This document shows, piece after piece, positions 22,501 to 34,768 of a stretch of 64,000 bases of DNA. The stretch comes from Moringa oleifera (lineage: Eukaryota; Streptophyta; Magnoliopsida; Brassicales; Moringaceae): assembly GCA_021397835.1 (NCBI GenBank), contig JAJFZO010000191.1, positions 4,903,001 to 4,967,000 of the forward strand, read 5' to 3'. Made by a program: the position numbers and the translations under genes. Position 1 is the stretch's first letter. Each line of letters opens with the position of its first letter. Below the pieces are notes generated by a model. The model saw only the letters and a program-made list of their open reading frames with translations, did no database searches and was not told where the DNA came from.

Positions 22501-25255
22501 TCGGAAGCTTTCTACTTCAATGCTTTGTGAGCGGGAGCTGCAGAGGTAAAGAGAGAAGACTTTGGAGGCCAGATTTTTCAATTCTCACTTTGAAATAAAG
22601 ACTGAAACAAATCAACCTTATGCTTCTAGTTCTAAGATAAAGGCCTGATCAATTTGTTTTCCAGGAAACTTGAATTCTTTCTTTAATCCAGGGCATAATA
22701 TAGTGTAGATAAGAACCCACAGGGTCAACAAAAGAATGTCTGATAGCCACACCTGGCACTCAAGAAAACCATAAAACCCCCACCAAGACAATCACTCATT
22801 TACCAACTAATGAACTCAAACATGAAAACTTACGAAGTAATTCACAAATTAGCTAATAAATGATAAGTAATAGAGTCGACAACTTAAAAGCCAATGCATC
22901 AAAAGCACTACCACATTGCAAAATGCAAAATACTAAGAAATAAGAAAAACTTAGAAATCCCATAATCAGCTCGATCACAATTATCATCACATGACACATT
23001 TTGAAATAGTCATATGCATGATTCATGCACATAACAACACATTCATTTTTTTGGTCTGAGAAAAAGCTAACCGTTCAAGCAACTTCTCAGCTGCTTCAGT
23101 CTCCCTGGCCTGGTACATAGCCTTCAATACCAGGTTAAAGGATGCAGTATTAGGAGTAATTGCAAAATCCTCCATTTGCGCAACTAAATCAAGCAAGTCC
23201 CCAGCAGTGGCACCCATCATCAAATTAGCTCTAAGATAGTGATTGTACAGATTCACATCGGGCTTGTTTGGCTTCCCGTTTTTATCCAGGGACCGAATCC
23301 AGAACTCAAACAACTGCTTCATATCAGACCACCGCTGCGAGGTCATCCAATCGGCAAAGACATTCAACAAAGAGTTCACGTCTAGGGTTTGCGAGAGTGA
23401 CTGGATACGAGCAGCAGGGGTTTGCTGCAGCAGCCCAATCGGGATCAGTGACTGAGTGAGAGAGGGCGAGGCAGGGAGCGGGTTGCGCCAGTTCTCCTGG
23501 TAGAGAGGGCTGCCTGTGGCAGGGTTGGGAGGAAGCGGGGTCGAGGATGCGGGTGGAACTGTGCTGGCCGGATCAGACGACTCGGTGGCAAGTTGAGGTG
23601 CCTGGGAGAGGAAAGAAAAAGTGGAGATGGCTCTGGTCGCCGAGTTTGGGTTTGCATTTAGAGTTCTGAGGATACTAGTTCGGGTTCTGACCAGGAGAAT
23701 GGACATTCGAGACGCCATTGATGAGCGAACTTCGACGTCCAGACAAGTGCAGAGAGGGACAAGCTTTGGGGGTTAGGGTTTTTCAGTGGAGGAGGATCAG
23801 TGCCCCATGGTCATTTCCGGAGGAGAGAATGGTAATTTCGGGCGTATGTGGTATTTCCGATATTATGCAAAGATGGAGGGGCATATTCAAATGATATATC
23901 CACCTGAGCTTGTAAAACATAAGGCCCAACGGTCCTGAATTGTTGTGTTGACATTGGAAAAGCCCTGGAAAGGTGACTGGATATATAGCAGAAATCTTGA
24001 AAAAGCCCTGTAAAGATCGCAGGATATACAGCAGAAGTCATGGAAAAGCCCTGGATTTAGCCCTGTTAAGCTCTCCCCCAGTGAGCTCCAAAAACTTCTT
24101 TCATTTTATTTTCCTGTTGAGAGTTGATCAGCTTTTTTTCTTTAATCCTATTTAATAATGACTCTTGTTTCATATGGTATCACTTGCAAATATTGTATAA
24201 TTTTAAGGCAGGTTTTTAAATTATGAAAATTAGAATGTTACAGATGAAATATTTTTGATGATATAAAATTAAAAGCTGAACTATGTAGTAATGGAAACAG
24301 AACAATACCTTATCTATATTAAGCTTGATGGAAGAACTACAAGCATATATTAACAGGATCTATGTTCATTTAGTTGGAACACAATAAAGTTAAGCCTAAC
24401 ATTTATCAAAACAAATCTTGCAAGATAAGCCACCATTGGGTCTTTGAGTGCCTTAGTTTCTGTCAAAATTGATGGTCTGGTCTGCTGAAGATCATGCTTC
24501 AAACAAGTGATGTCTGATCTCTTTCCTTGCAAATATTCATGAGGTATTACAATGGCTCTCAGCTGAATGTGAAGATCCAATGCTGTCTATTCTTGCCAGA
24601 CTTAGAAACCCAAAAGGAACCTGCAAACAGAATATGTGTTGTAGTAAGAGAAAATATTAGTATATTTAGTTGGGTTGCATTAGTTGGCCTTGCAGGGCGG
24701 TGCTAGAGTTCTTCAGGGCTTTGTTTCTTGTTACAGAAACCAAATCTTAGTTAATTTGACAAACAGCACCAAAAACATAAAAGATAAAAGAGATGGTCAC
24801 TGCACTATCTTTTCTTAAACAAAAGAAACATAGTTGTATACCTTATCAGAATTACTGCATCAAATATCACATAAGACTTTGACTCTTAACATATTTGTAG
24901 ATGCAACGACATCTCTAAAATGGATGCTATCCGCGACCAGTGCGAAATGAAAACATCACTATTATCAAACAGAATCTGATATTTAAAAGATTTATTCAAT
25001 GTAAACCCAGAAAAAATATCCACTGACTCATTTGGGTCTATTTTGAATCCAAATATAGCTTCAATCAACCTGATTTAGCATATCATCTGATGTAATGCTC
25101 AAAGTTTCTTCATACGTTTTTTTGGCAAAGATGTCTAAGCAGCTAAACCTCCTTGATTAACATAGTACAGTCGAAGTTTGCATGCTCTACTACTACACAT
25201 GGTAAAGTATGGTTGATCATATCAGAAAGAGGGAATATAATTACAAATAAGTGCC
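19240..25255. repeat. Unit 1 of a tandem segmental duplication
   Basis: This unit holds the intact PPR gene, its 5' flank to about 24130, and a further segment at about 24330-25255. Its parts recur in the same order in unit 2. Gene and flank match 25256-28610. The distal segment (landmarks GTTTCTGTCAAAATTG, GAAGATCATGCTTC, TTTGCATGCTCTA) matches 31185-32330. Unit 1 ends where unit 2 begins, which is the expected geometry of a head-to-tail tandem duplication. The stretch 23719-25255 contains no gene of its own apart from the PPR promoter. Confidence 0.75.
19548..23718 (-). CDS. Mitochondrial PPR-containing protein, six exons, At1g26460-like
   Basis: Exons in transcript order: 23718-23072, 22174-21952, 21855-21373, 20665-20459, 19963-19826 and 19736-19548 (1887 nt, 628 residues). 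The N-terminus, MASRMSILLVRTRTSILR, is Arg-rich without acids, a mitochondrial leader, followed by a Pro/Ser-rich linker to about residue 95. PPR-like helical pairs follow, for example NLYNHYLRANLMMGATAGDL, ASFNLVLKAMYQARETEAAE, HSYNALMYAFGKLKK and VSYSLLVDAHLINRD. The C-terminal tail is charged (KKLRRRSIREMDYESDD). Five introns are unusual for a PPR gene and match a small conserved intron-rich group; resemblance to Arabidopsis At1g26460 is from memory. The expected role is RNA binding or ribosome association in mitochondria. A decayed tandem copy follows at 25483-28174. Confidence 0.88.
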
Positions 25256-25482
25256 GACAATACCTTTGACTCATGGGATTCAGAGAGCCCAATCATCACC
25301 ATATCGACGTGGAAGATCATAGAGAACCTGCAACCAAAGAGAAAAAAACACAAATGGGTAAAAACAGGGCTGATGTAATATATACATTCGAGGAATTATT
25401 ATTTGACTTGTAAAACGAAGCAAAATGTAGAACCATGAGGCTCATAACAAACAGTAGATTCCCACCACCTGTTAGAATTTAC

Positions 25483-28174
25483 CTATGAGGGGTATTTAAC
25501 AGAGTAATCAAGAATAACACAGCATGTTCCTCCAGTTCTCTATGCCCAGTCTTGTCTGAAACTTCCTAGCTAGGGACTCCACATGATCAACACTCTCAAA
25601 ATCCATCTCTCTAACGCATCGCCTTCTTAACTTTTTTAGTGCTGCTTTGGAGGGCACAAATTCAGGATCAATCTAAAATGAAGTTTGTCATGTACAGATT
25701 ACTTTTCCAGAGAGCAATGAGAGAGCATATACAAAAGGTAGCTCAAAATGAATGCAGTTACCATATCGTTAATTACAGAGAGAGCAGCTTCTGGGTCTCG
25801 ATTGATAAGATGAGCATCAACAAGTGAAGAATATGACAATGCATTGGGTTTAATACCCACAGTTACTAGGTGCTTGAATACCCTCGACGCCTCAAATGTC
25901 TGCCATTGAAAAGGGTCTCAGATTTTCAAAGATGGCTTATACAAATTATTACAAACAATGTGCAGTAGAGCTTCCTATGAGTATATTCCATGCATGCAAT
26001 GCTTCAGCAGTCTGAGTAGGGATTAAAGGAATTTCCTTTTGCCTGCTGCAATTCATCAGGAGTAGGTTCCTCAGGAGATTGATGAGAAAAGGGATTCCTT
26101 GTACAGCCCATGTGGTGCTTGTAAATTACTTTGCCCTTGCCCCTTGAATTAACCAAATTACTGCTGATGAAAAAAAAAATTCTTTTTCACAACTCAATGA
26201 TCAAACATATCTTACTGATAGGACAACTACTTCCAATGTCGGCAGGGCACGAGGAGTGTAGTCACATAAATCCTCACCAAGCCCACAGTAAGGAGTGCAC
26301 AATGTCATTAAGTATGAGTGTGGGATGTGGTGTTACTAATTGTGATTGACAGTGAGAGAGGTCAAGAAAATCCGCACCTTCTTCAGCTTCCCTAATGCAT
26401 ACATAAGAGCATTGTATGAATGAATATTAGGACTCTGATCCAAAGCACTTATTGCCTCAAATGTCTGATAGGCACGATCAAGGTCCCAAATGTTTGCACA
26501 ACCCAAAATTATACAATTTAGAGGAGCAACAGACTTGCATGGAGGATCAGCACGGCTCAAATTCTCTAGTTGGAAGTATGCCTGTGGAGATAATTTAATA
26601 AGGAAAGATTAGCAAATAGCTCTCTTTGATAAATACAAGTAAAAAATTTTCCCCCCTGATAATTTGCCTCATATGAAGTATGATATGCATTACAAACAAT
26701 TAACATGAATAGACCATCCCACAAAAATAAAAGCAACTGGTAGCTCAAGTCCACAACCCCAAGCTGAAGAGACAACAAAGCACCCAATTGAGCAAACGCT
26801 ACCACCCAATTCCCTGCATATGGACAAAACAAAAAAAGAAAACCCTAGAAAATTAGAGCATGGTGAGGCTAAATCCATCCAGCAATTTTTTCAAATATCA
26901 ATCTAGCTGGGGAATTTTGACTTTCCAGCTTTCCATGTTCCCCCAAATAACTTCTACAACTCAGAAGCTTTCCACTTCAAGGCATCCTTTGTGAGAGAGA
27001 GTGGGAGAGACAGAGAGATAGAAAGAGAGAAGAGTTTAGAGGACAGATTTTTACTCCTTAACTCTCACTTTGGAATCAAGAATGAAAAATCAACCGTATG
27101 ACTCTAGTTCTAAAATGAAGACCAAGATCAAGTTGTTTTGCTGGACGCTCGTCTTCGGGCTTTAATCCAGAAAATTACACCGTGGAGATGGAAGAACTCA
27201 CATTATGTCAATAAAAGAATGTCCAATTGCCACATCTGGCACTCAAGAAAACTATAAAACCCTTCTGATAAAAAAAGAAAACTATAAAACCGTTACCAAG
27301 ACAGTGATTCATTTACCCACCTAATGAACTTGAACATGAAAACTTACAAGAAGTACTCACCCAGTAATTTACGAATTAGCTAAGAAAAGATAAGTCATAA
27401 AAGTTACAACTTAAATTCAAAATAATAATAAATAAATAAAACTTACAGATCCCATAATCAGCTCGATCATCGCATGACACATTTGGACGTATTTATATGC
27501 ATAATGCATGTACACAAAAAAGAGATTCATTTTTTTTGGTCCGAGAAAGGCCGACAGTCTGCTTCGGTCTCCTTGGCCTTGTACATAGCCTTCAACACCA
27601 AGTTAAAGGATGCAGTATCACGTATAATTGCAATCCTTCAGGCAAATCCGCGGCCGTGGCACCTATCATTAAATTAGCTCTCAGGTAGTGATTGTACAGC
27701 TTCAAATCGGGCTTATTTGGCTCCCTTTTTTCATCGAGGGACTGAATTCAGAACCCAAACAACTGCTTCATATCAGACCACCGCTGCGAGGTCATGCAAT
27801 CGGAAAAGACATTCAACAGGGAGTTCACGTCTAGGTTTTGAGAGAGGGACTGGATGCTAATGCTAGTTGCAGAGGTTTGCTGCAGTTCCCCCACAGGATT
27901 AACTGACTGAGTCGGAGAGGGAAAGACAGGGAGAGGGTTGCGCCAGTTCTTTTGGTAGAGCGGGCTGTCTGGAGCGGAGTTTGGAGGTAGCGGGATCGAC
28001 GAGGTGGGTGGAGTTGTGCTGGCCGGGTCAGATGACTCGGATGGCGAGTTGAGGTGTCTGGGAGAGGAAAGAGAAAGTAGAGACGGCTCTGATCGTCTAG
28101 TTTGGGTTGGCATTTAGGGTTCTGAGGATAGTAGCTCGAATTCCAATTAGAATGACGGACATTCGAGACGCCAT
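25483..28174 (-). pseudogene. Decayed tandem copy of the six-exon mitochondrial PPR gene
   Basis: The start codon counterpart is at 28174 (MASRMSVILIG). Codon 26 is a TAG where the intact gene has TCG. A one-base insertion follows near the LAxESSD region, a TGG-to-TGA change ends the QLFGF segment near 27748, and a further frameshift follows. The donor region of exon 1 near 27540 is deleted. Exons 2, 3 and 4 of the intact gene would lie here in two blocks, but only the counterpart of exon 4 (about 26378-26582) is present. The counterparts of coding exons 2 and 3, plus flanking intron, are lost at a junction near 26660. Remains of exon 5 (about 25761-25902) and exon 6 (about 25483-25673) are recognisable, including the stop counterpart at 25483. 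It cannot make the family protein. Confidence 0.88.
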
Positions 28175-28612
28175 TGATGAAACTTCGACGTGCAGTCAAG
28201 TGTCAAGTGTGACGATCCCCGGGGTGTGCGGTTTTCCAGTCGGGGCAGCTCTGCCTCATGGTCATTTCCTGAGGAGAAAATAGTAAATTCGACTTAAGTG
28301 GTTTTTCTGATATTATGCGAAATCGGAGTGGCAATAATAATAGTATCTCCACTTGAACTTACGAGATATAAGGCCTCAACATTCCCTGAGCTATTTTGCT
28401 AACATTGAAAAGACACCTGGAAAGACAACAGGTGACAGGCAGAAATCATGGAAAGGCCCTGAATTTCAGCCCTGTTATCCCCTTGAAGAATCGGAGCCAT
28501 ATGTCCTTCACAAAAACCCTCTGTACTTTAAATCTCACCTCTACAGCCCATATATGTTGCCAAATTGGCTCCAAAATTTTTCCTTTTCTCCCATTCCCTC
28601 TTAGAGAGTTGA

Positions 28613-29331
28613 CCTGTGTTCTGTTTAGTACCAAAGTTGGAGCAACTTTATCAGCCTGGAAAGCTAACGGGGTCTCACCGACAACGCAACTCCAGCCCAT
28701 TTGCCAGGGCAGTTTCCTCTCCCCTGTTCCTTGCAATCCACTCCCTTGTTAGTTGTTCTTTAAACTCTGATGTTCCGTTTCAGATGGCGCCGTTTCACCA
28801 AATTAAGGGATGATGCTCATGTAATGGTGTCCATTAGTTTGGAAACACCAACAACTGGAATGGATGTATGGTAGACCCACTCAGCTTAGCCCATACGCAA
28901 GACACAACACCCAGCATGCCAACTAATTATCCATCATCATCAAATCGGCCCTGCAAAGGAATAAAATCCAACACTATAATCAGAATATCTTCACATGTAA
29001 TCCACAGATTTCTCATTAGTATTTTTGGTGGGTACTAACCAAATTACTCCATAGACTTATACTCAGTCTGGAAACTTACTTTGCTTGTCATATCCTTGAT
29101 GGGTAAATCCAAGTACCCTCTTTTTAGTGTTTTCTCTTAAGTCCATTAAAAGCCTAATAGGCCCAACTCTCATTGAGAAAAACAGCTTGGCAATGGTAGG
29201 CCAGACCTTGTCATGGTGCAGAAAGCAAGCTTGTTGGGTATGTTTAACAAAAGGCAAGAATGGCTTCTTGAACTGAAAACCTTAATTGGATGGTTCCATG
29301 AATACAAAAAGAGCCCATGTTCACAGAGAGA

Positions 29332-29362
<31 letters not shown>

Positions 29363-31184
29363 GGAAGAGAAAGGCATCTGCGTTAACTTTATAATAAAAG
29401 GGTGGTCCAGTTATTCTCTTTCATGAGGAATTTCAATGGCTGAATCAAACACAACTTTGAAGACTGATGATCAAATAAAGTGAGCCAAAAGCAACCACAG
29501 AATAAATATACACATCCGATCCAAGTGTTGCAATGTCTGTCTGTCTCTCTCTGTCTGTCTGTGTCTTTCCTTTCCTTTTGGCTCCACCTAACCTCCATTA
29601 GCATATGCCAACAGCTAGCTGCTTCTTTCATCATCCCTTTTCATTATTACTTGTTTGTGTCTTCATTCATTACCAACTTACGCTCCCATTATTTAAAAAC
29701 TTCGCTTCTATTTCATCCTCTTTTGGGTTTTTTTTTTTTTCACCTTTTGTTTTCTTCCTCTCTTTTTTAACGGTAATTAATAACTTGGTCCAACCGTTAT
29801 GAGTACTTTGGATACCAAGTTTGGTAACTTAGAGATGAAAACAAAAAGACAAAAAAACTTCTGAAACAAAATTTTCAATTTTAAACCAGTTTAAGTTATT
29901 TTCAAATGATAAAAGGTAAAACAATTAAATTAAATGCATACTGCCTATTGTATATATATGGGCAGAATTTAATTAAGATTAGAATCTTTGGATTGTGTTT
30001 TGAGTAAGATCACATTTATTCTATCAATCATGTGATGATTCAGTTCTGTTCCAGTCCCACTTATATTTTAGGCATAATTTTAATGTAATTTAATTGTCAA
30101 TCCTCGAAGAAATTCTGTTAAATTTTGTCCAAAAATATCACTTTTTTTTTTCAAGCTTCTCTGATCTTTCTTACCATAATAATTGAGGGGAGTTGTCAAC
30201 GAATCCCAAACATTGAATAAGGTTGCAAAAATGTTGAAGTTGACATTTCTTTTTGTGCATTCCACTAATAGCCATTCCCCTCTCTATCTCTTGCCCCATT
30301 ATAATTTCCATTAGCTTTTGGACCATAAGTCCTTGTTTCATACCTCAAAACAAACAAAAAATTAAATAAGTTCAAAAATAAATTTTTTAAAATAAAAATT
30401 TTATAAAACTTTAATGTTTATTTTATTTTATTAATTAAATTTTTATATTTTAAAAATAATAAATTAAGTTTTAATTTATAAAATTAATCTAAATTAAATT
30501 TTATCAAAAAATTTAAAAATTAAATGTATTTAAATTAAAAATTTTATATAAATTTTAATTTTAAATTTTTTACAGATGTAAAGAAATATTCAAGTTACTA
30601 TAATAAAAAGTTTAAAATTATTTTTTACAGATGTAATTAAATTATTTTTAAAATTTTTTAATATTATGAATTTTAAAAATATATTTTTAATACTTAAAAA
30701 ATTATAAAACTTTTTTGTGACAGTACTTTGAATTTTTTTTATATTTTTAAAAAAATTTAATTAAAATTCATAATATAAAATCTTCAATTTGAATATCTTT
30801 AATATTTAATTTTTTAATAAAATTTTAATTTAAATCAAATTGATATATTAATATTCAATTTATCACTTTTTAAATATAAATGTTTGATTGGTAACATAAA
30901 ATAAATATTAAAGTTTTACGAGATTTTTATTTAATTTTTTATTAATTTTAAAAAAATATTAACTCATATTAATTTAATAATATAAATGATTAAAATTTAT
31001 ATATTAATTTTTAATCACATAAACATGATAAATTCAAAAAAAATCATTTTTTAATAAAAGATAACATAAACTCAATTTTTTATGAATAAAATATAAAAAT
31101 AAAAGCATTTTATAAAAAGAATAATACTCATTTTTTATACTCAAGAGTGCTTTAATGGATCATATATTTATTCAAAAGAAATTT
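28613..31184. other. Unmatched insert within duplication unit 2
   Basis: The left part (28613-30355) has normal composition, a GA microsatellite at 29336-29363 and a pyrimidine-rich tract at 29536-29580 and 29725-29770. I see no supported gene. The right part (about 30360-31140) is another extremely AT-rich block carrying the recurrent core in forward orientation (AATACTTAAAAAATTATAAA and TTGTGACAGTACTTTG at about 30690-30732). It may have entered unit 2 after the duplication, or been lost from unit 1. Confidence 0.5.
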
Positions 31185-32913
31185 TTTCCATTTGAATCAA
31201 ATTCAACAAAGTTAAGCCCAAGAGTCATCAAAACCGAAAAAGGTAAAAATATTGCAAGATAAGCCCAATATTAGTGCGGAGTTTCTGTCAAAATTGGTGG
31301 TTGGGTTGTCCGAAGATCATGCTTCAGACAAGTCCACAGATTGTCTGATTCATTTTTCTTGCAAATTCATGGGCAGTATTGCAACGGCTCTCTCTTGAAT
31401 GTGAAGACACGTGCTGTCTGTTCTGACCAGAATTAAGAACCCCCAAGGAACAACCTACCCATGTAACATGTTTTCTGGTAAGCCAAATTATGAGTTCCTT
31501 TAGTTGGGGTTCTTGTTAAAGCAATCAAATCTTGGCTAGCGTTTGACAAACAGTACCAATATATGTAAAAGATAAAAGAGAAGATAGGCAGGCATGCGGT
31601 ATCGGTTTGGATGGAAGAAACAAAGTAGTGAAACATAGAGTTTAATTTTCAAATTTTAATGATCCCATCAAATATTGTATAACATTTTGACCTCTAACGA
31701 TATTTATAATTTTTCTTTAAAAAAATTAATGGGCCATGTAAGTTGATCGCATCTAAACTTTAGGATATATATTAATTAAATATAATAAAAATTTATATAT
31801 TTTTTAAAATTTAAAATTTTCTTTTTCTAAACATTAGTTATGATCATAATGTGATTTTTTTAAAAAAAAATTTATTCCTACAATTAAAACATACAATTAA
31901 CTATGAATTTCTAAACTAACTTATTATCATGGAAGAAAATCTAATATTTAAAAAATTTATTTAATATGAATATGAAAAAATATCTGTTTATATATACGAA
32001 TTATTTTTGAATTCAAATATTATTTGATTCAACTCGATTTAGTATATGATTTAATGTATACTCCCAGGCTCTTCATAGGTAACTCTTAACATTCGGTTTA
32101 AGCAAGAGTTAATTTGTAAGTTATATTCAAAATTATTATATGATCTGTTGTGTCTTTCAAAGTTTTTTATTTATTTTTTAAATAGTAAGAAAGCTAAAGC
32201 CCTTTGATCAACAAAATAGAGTCAAAATTTGCATGCTCTAACAGAGTAAAGTTTGGTGGGTCATGTAAAAAATATTGGAATATCATTACCAGTAACTACC
32301 GACATTAGCAAATTATTAAATACATATATATATATATATATATATTTGCATAAGACTTGTTTGGCCATTCTTAAAAGATGGGAAAAGCAAGGTGGTAGCA
32401 GCCTAGAATGCAGCCTAAACACGCGTCATTTCCACATGAACTAACAAGAAAAAAGAATTGAGGGGTTTCTGATTCTGTGATGTCCCAAACAAAGCTTTAA
32501 AGAAAAGGGGACAGAAGGGCTGATGAAGGAACAAAGATCACAGAGGAACATCAATTGTAGGACCCTCGCCTTTTACCGTTCCAACCTAAACCAGGTTGGG
32601 TTAAGGTCTGATCATGGAGTTGGGTAATGGGTTTACGACCGTTTGAAAGAATTGCTCCAAAAAAAAAATAAAGATCGTTCCAGTTATGTGTCAAAAGCTT
32701 CAGCTTTGCTCGCTTCCCAAGAACTCTCTCGCACTGGTTTTTGACGATAATAGAATAATAGGCATTGAAAAAGAAGAATTCATCTCACTGTGTGCTCTAT
32801 AAGGCTAAAAAAGCTAATTTATCAGATACAGACACCCAATTCCACCACCCACCGTCACTGTATCTTCAGTCTAGAAATATCCATCCTGACGTTTCGCTTC
32901 TCCCTCCTCCTCC

Positions 32914-32914
32914 G

Positions 32915-32947
<33 letters not shown>

Positions 32948-33037
32948 GTTAAAGCATCTTGATTGATTTTTGAATTCGGCAACCCTCTTTATTTGCCGTT
33001 GATTTCTCATATCGTGCCGCACAGCCTCGTACCAGTC
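32914..33037 (+). promoter_or_regulatory. CT-repeat leader of the X8 protein gene
   Basis: A (CT)n run occupies about 32914-32943, in a pyrimidine-rich context roughly 100 bp upstream of the start codon. CT/GA repeats in this position are common in plant 5' leaders and can bind GAGA-type (BBR/BPC) factors. No clear TATA box was assigned. 32331-32913 holds no gene. Confidence 0.45.
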
Positions 33038-34768
33038 ATGGGTTTTCTTGTGTGGTTATTGGTTTTCTTAGCCATGACAGGATATTCAAGTAAGCTTCTG
33101 GGCTTTTGTGTTTTCTCCTTGTTTTTCTTTTTCAGCCTTAGAATCAAAAGTTTTGTTTAGAGATCATGGTTTTTCCGGATGTGTCTTCTTGTTTTCGTTT
33201 TTGATTCTTTGTGTTCCTCTTTTTTTTGGGTTTAATCTTCTGCCCATCTGATTATTGAAATTTTCAAAAACGAAGCTAACCTTTTTTGCTTATTCAATTC
33301 TACTCGAGTTAAGATTATGCTTCAGCATAAAAACTCACTTTTCCTTTTCAATTAATTTTCCGGGAAAATTTCATACTTTTGATTCCCAATAAGAGAAATA
33401 CCATCCTTCTGCTTGAACTAACTGCTAATTTTCTCTCCTTCTGATGATCTCTCCCACAGGTGCTACTTACTGCCTGTGTAAAGATGGGGTGAGTGAGCAA
33501 GTTCTCCAAAAGGCCCTGGATTATGCTTGTGGAGCTGGAGCCGACTGCAGTGCCATCCTTCAAAATGGAGCTTGTTTCCAACCCAACACTGTCAAGAGCC
33601 ACTGCGACTATGCTGTTAATAGCTATTTCCAGAGGAAGGGCCAGATTACCGGTTCATGTGACTTTGCAGGCGCTGCAACCACCAGTGCCAACTCTCCCTC
33701 ATGTAAGTCCCTTCATCAAACCTTCTTCAAGCTCCAATTTTTCTTGCTATTTTGTCCATAAGTCAGTTTTTTCTTCAGCAATTTGCTGCAATTTTCTTGC
33801 TCTCGCGTTGAATAAGTTGGTTTTTTTTTTTTTTTCTGTAATTCGTTTGTCTAACCTCTTTTTTTTTTTTTTTTTTTGCAGCTGTAGCTACTGGGTGCTC
33901 CTACCCTTCAAGCCCAAGGTATGCCTTTTAGATTTAACCTTACTTCAGCCTTTTGTAAGTGAAGCTTTCTGCCTTCTTTTTGAACTGGGAGATCCAGTTT
34001 GAAGCTTAGTTTCCTTTCTTTTTTCCAGGGAATCCTTCGCTGCCATTAACCCTAATTTTCCTTTAAAAAATCTGAACTTTCAGTACCTAGAATCTACCTG
34101 TAATTTTCTCAGTTGGGTCCATAATTTTTCATCCTGTCTATTCTCTGTTTGGAGTTCCTTGGTGTGTATAATCTGTTACTTTCTCTCTATATTCTGCTGA
34201 AATTATTGTGCCCACATGGTTGATTTCAACTGGGCTTTGCTTGCACAAGCAGTAATAGAAAGTTTCATTCTAGCTAAAAGTAGGAGATCTATTACTCCAT
34301 TTACTCCATTGTTAAATATTTTTGAAGTGCTGCATCATCTTCCTTACAGCTGTTATCACTCATGATGTCGATATCTCATCAGCTTGCCTTGTCGTCTTCC
34401 CTACCAAAATTTTATTCTTTTATGATTAATTTAAGCTTTCTCTTTTAGGGTTTTGATTACGGTTGTCTGGTTTGGTTTCTCTCTTTTGCTACAGCACGAC
34501 AGGGACGACCACAACAACACCCACAACGACAACACCAACAACCACAACTCCAACAGGGGGCACCACCGGCACCTCAACTGGCACCACCACTGGCACCACC
34601 ACCCCCTCGTCGGTGTTCCCTGGAACCACCGGCACCGGGCTGGGGCCAACGGGCAGTGGCTTCAATGATCAAGGCACTGCCACGGCTCTCCCCTTCTCAA
34701 GAACTAACTTGTTCTTCTCTTTTGCAGTCACCGCGTGGTTTTCAGAGGTTCTGTTTCTGTGGGGCTGA
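33038..34768 (+). CDS. Plasmodesmata callose-binding (X8 domain, GPI-anchored) protein, PDCB-like
   Basis: Four exons: 33038-33089, 33460-33702, 33882-33918 and 34495-34768 (606 nt, 201 residues). Residues 1-17 are a signal peptide (MGFLVWLLVFLAMTGYS). The X8/CBM43 domain follows at about residues 19-100 with its six-cysteine pattern: TYCLCKDG, DYACGAGADC, NGACFQPN, KSHCDYAVNSYFQ, TGSCDF. A Thr/Pro/Gly-rich, probably O-glycosylated linker follows, then a short hydrophobic C-terminus (NLFFSFAVTAWFSEVLFLWG) that fits a GPI-anchor signal. Members bind 1,3-beta-glucan (callose) at plasmodesmal necks and restrict cell-to-cell flow. The single X8 domain without a glucanase domain fits PDCB rather than GH17 enzymes. 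The start is the ATG that gives a clean signal peptide; the splice phases agree. Confidence 0.93.

Larger units (their letters stand above)
25256..32330. repeat. Unit 2 of the tandem segmental duplication, rearranged
   Basis: Homology to unit 1 runs from about 25256 (CAGAGAGCCCAATCATC) through the PPR pseudogene to about 28610. It is then interrupted by about 2.6 kb without match (28613-31180) and resumes at 31185-32330. One internal deletion is clear: near 26660 the sequence jumps from the counterpart of about 20740 to that of about 22215, removing roughly 1.5 kb with PPR exons 2-4. The right border lies at an (AT)n run near 32325-32345. Many substitutions separate the units, so the duplication is not recent. 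Confidence 0.75.

Noticed and set aside
29389..29802. Open frames around the pyrimidine-rich tract
   Set aside because: Composition-driven (CT-rich) with no recognisable protein and no splice signals.
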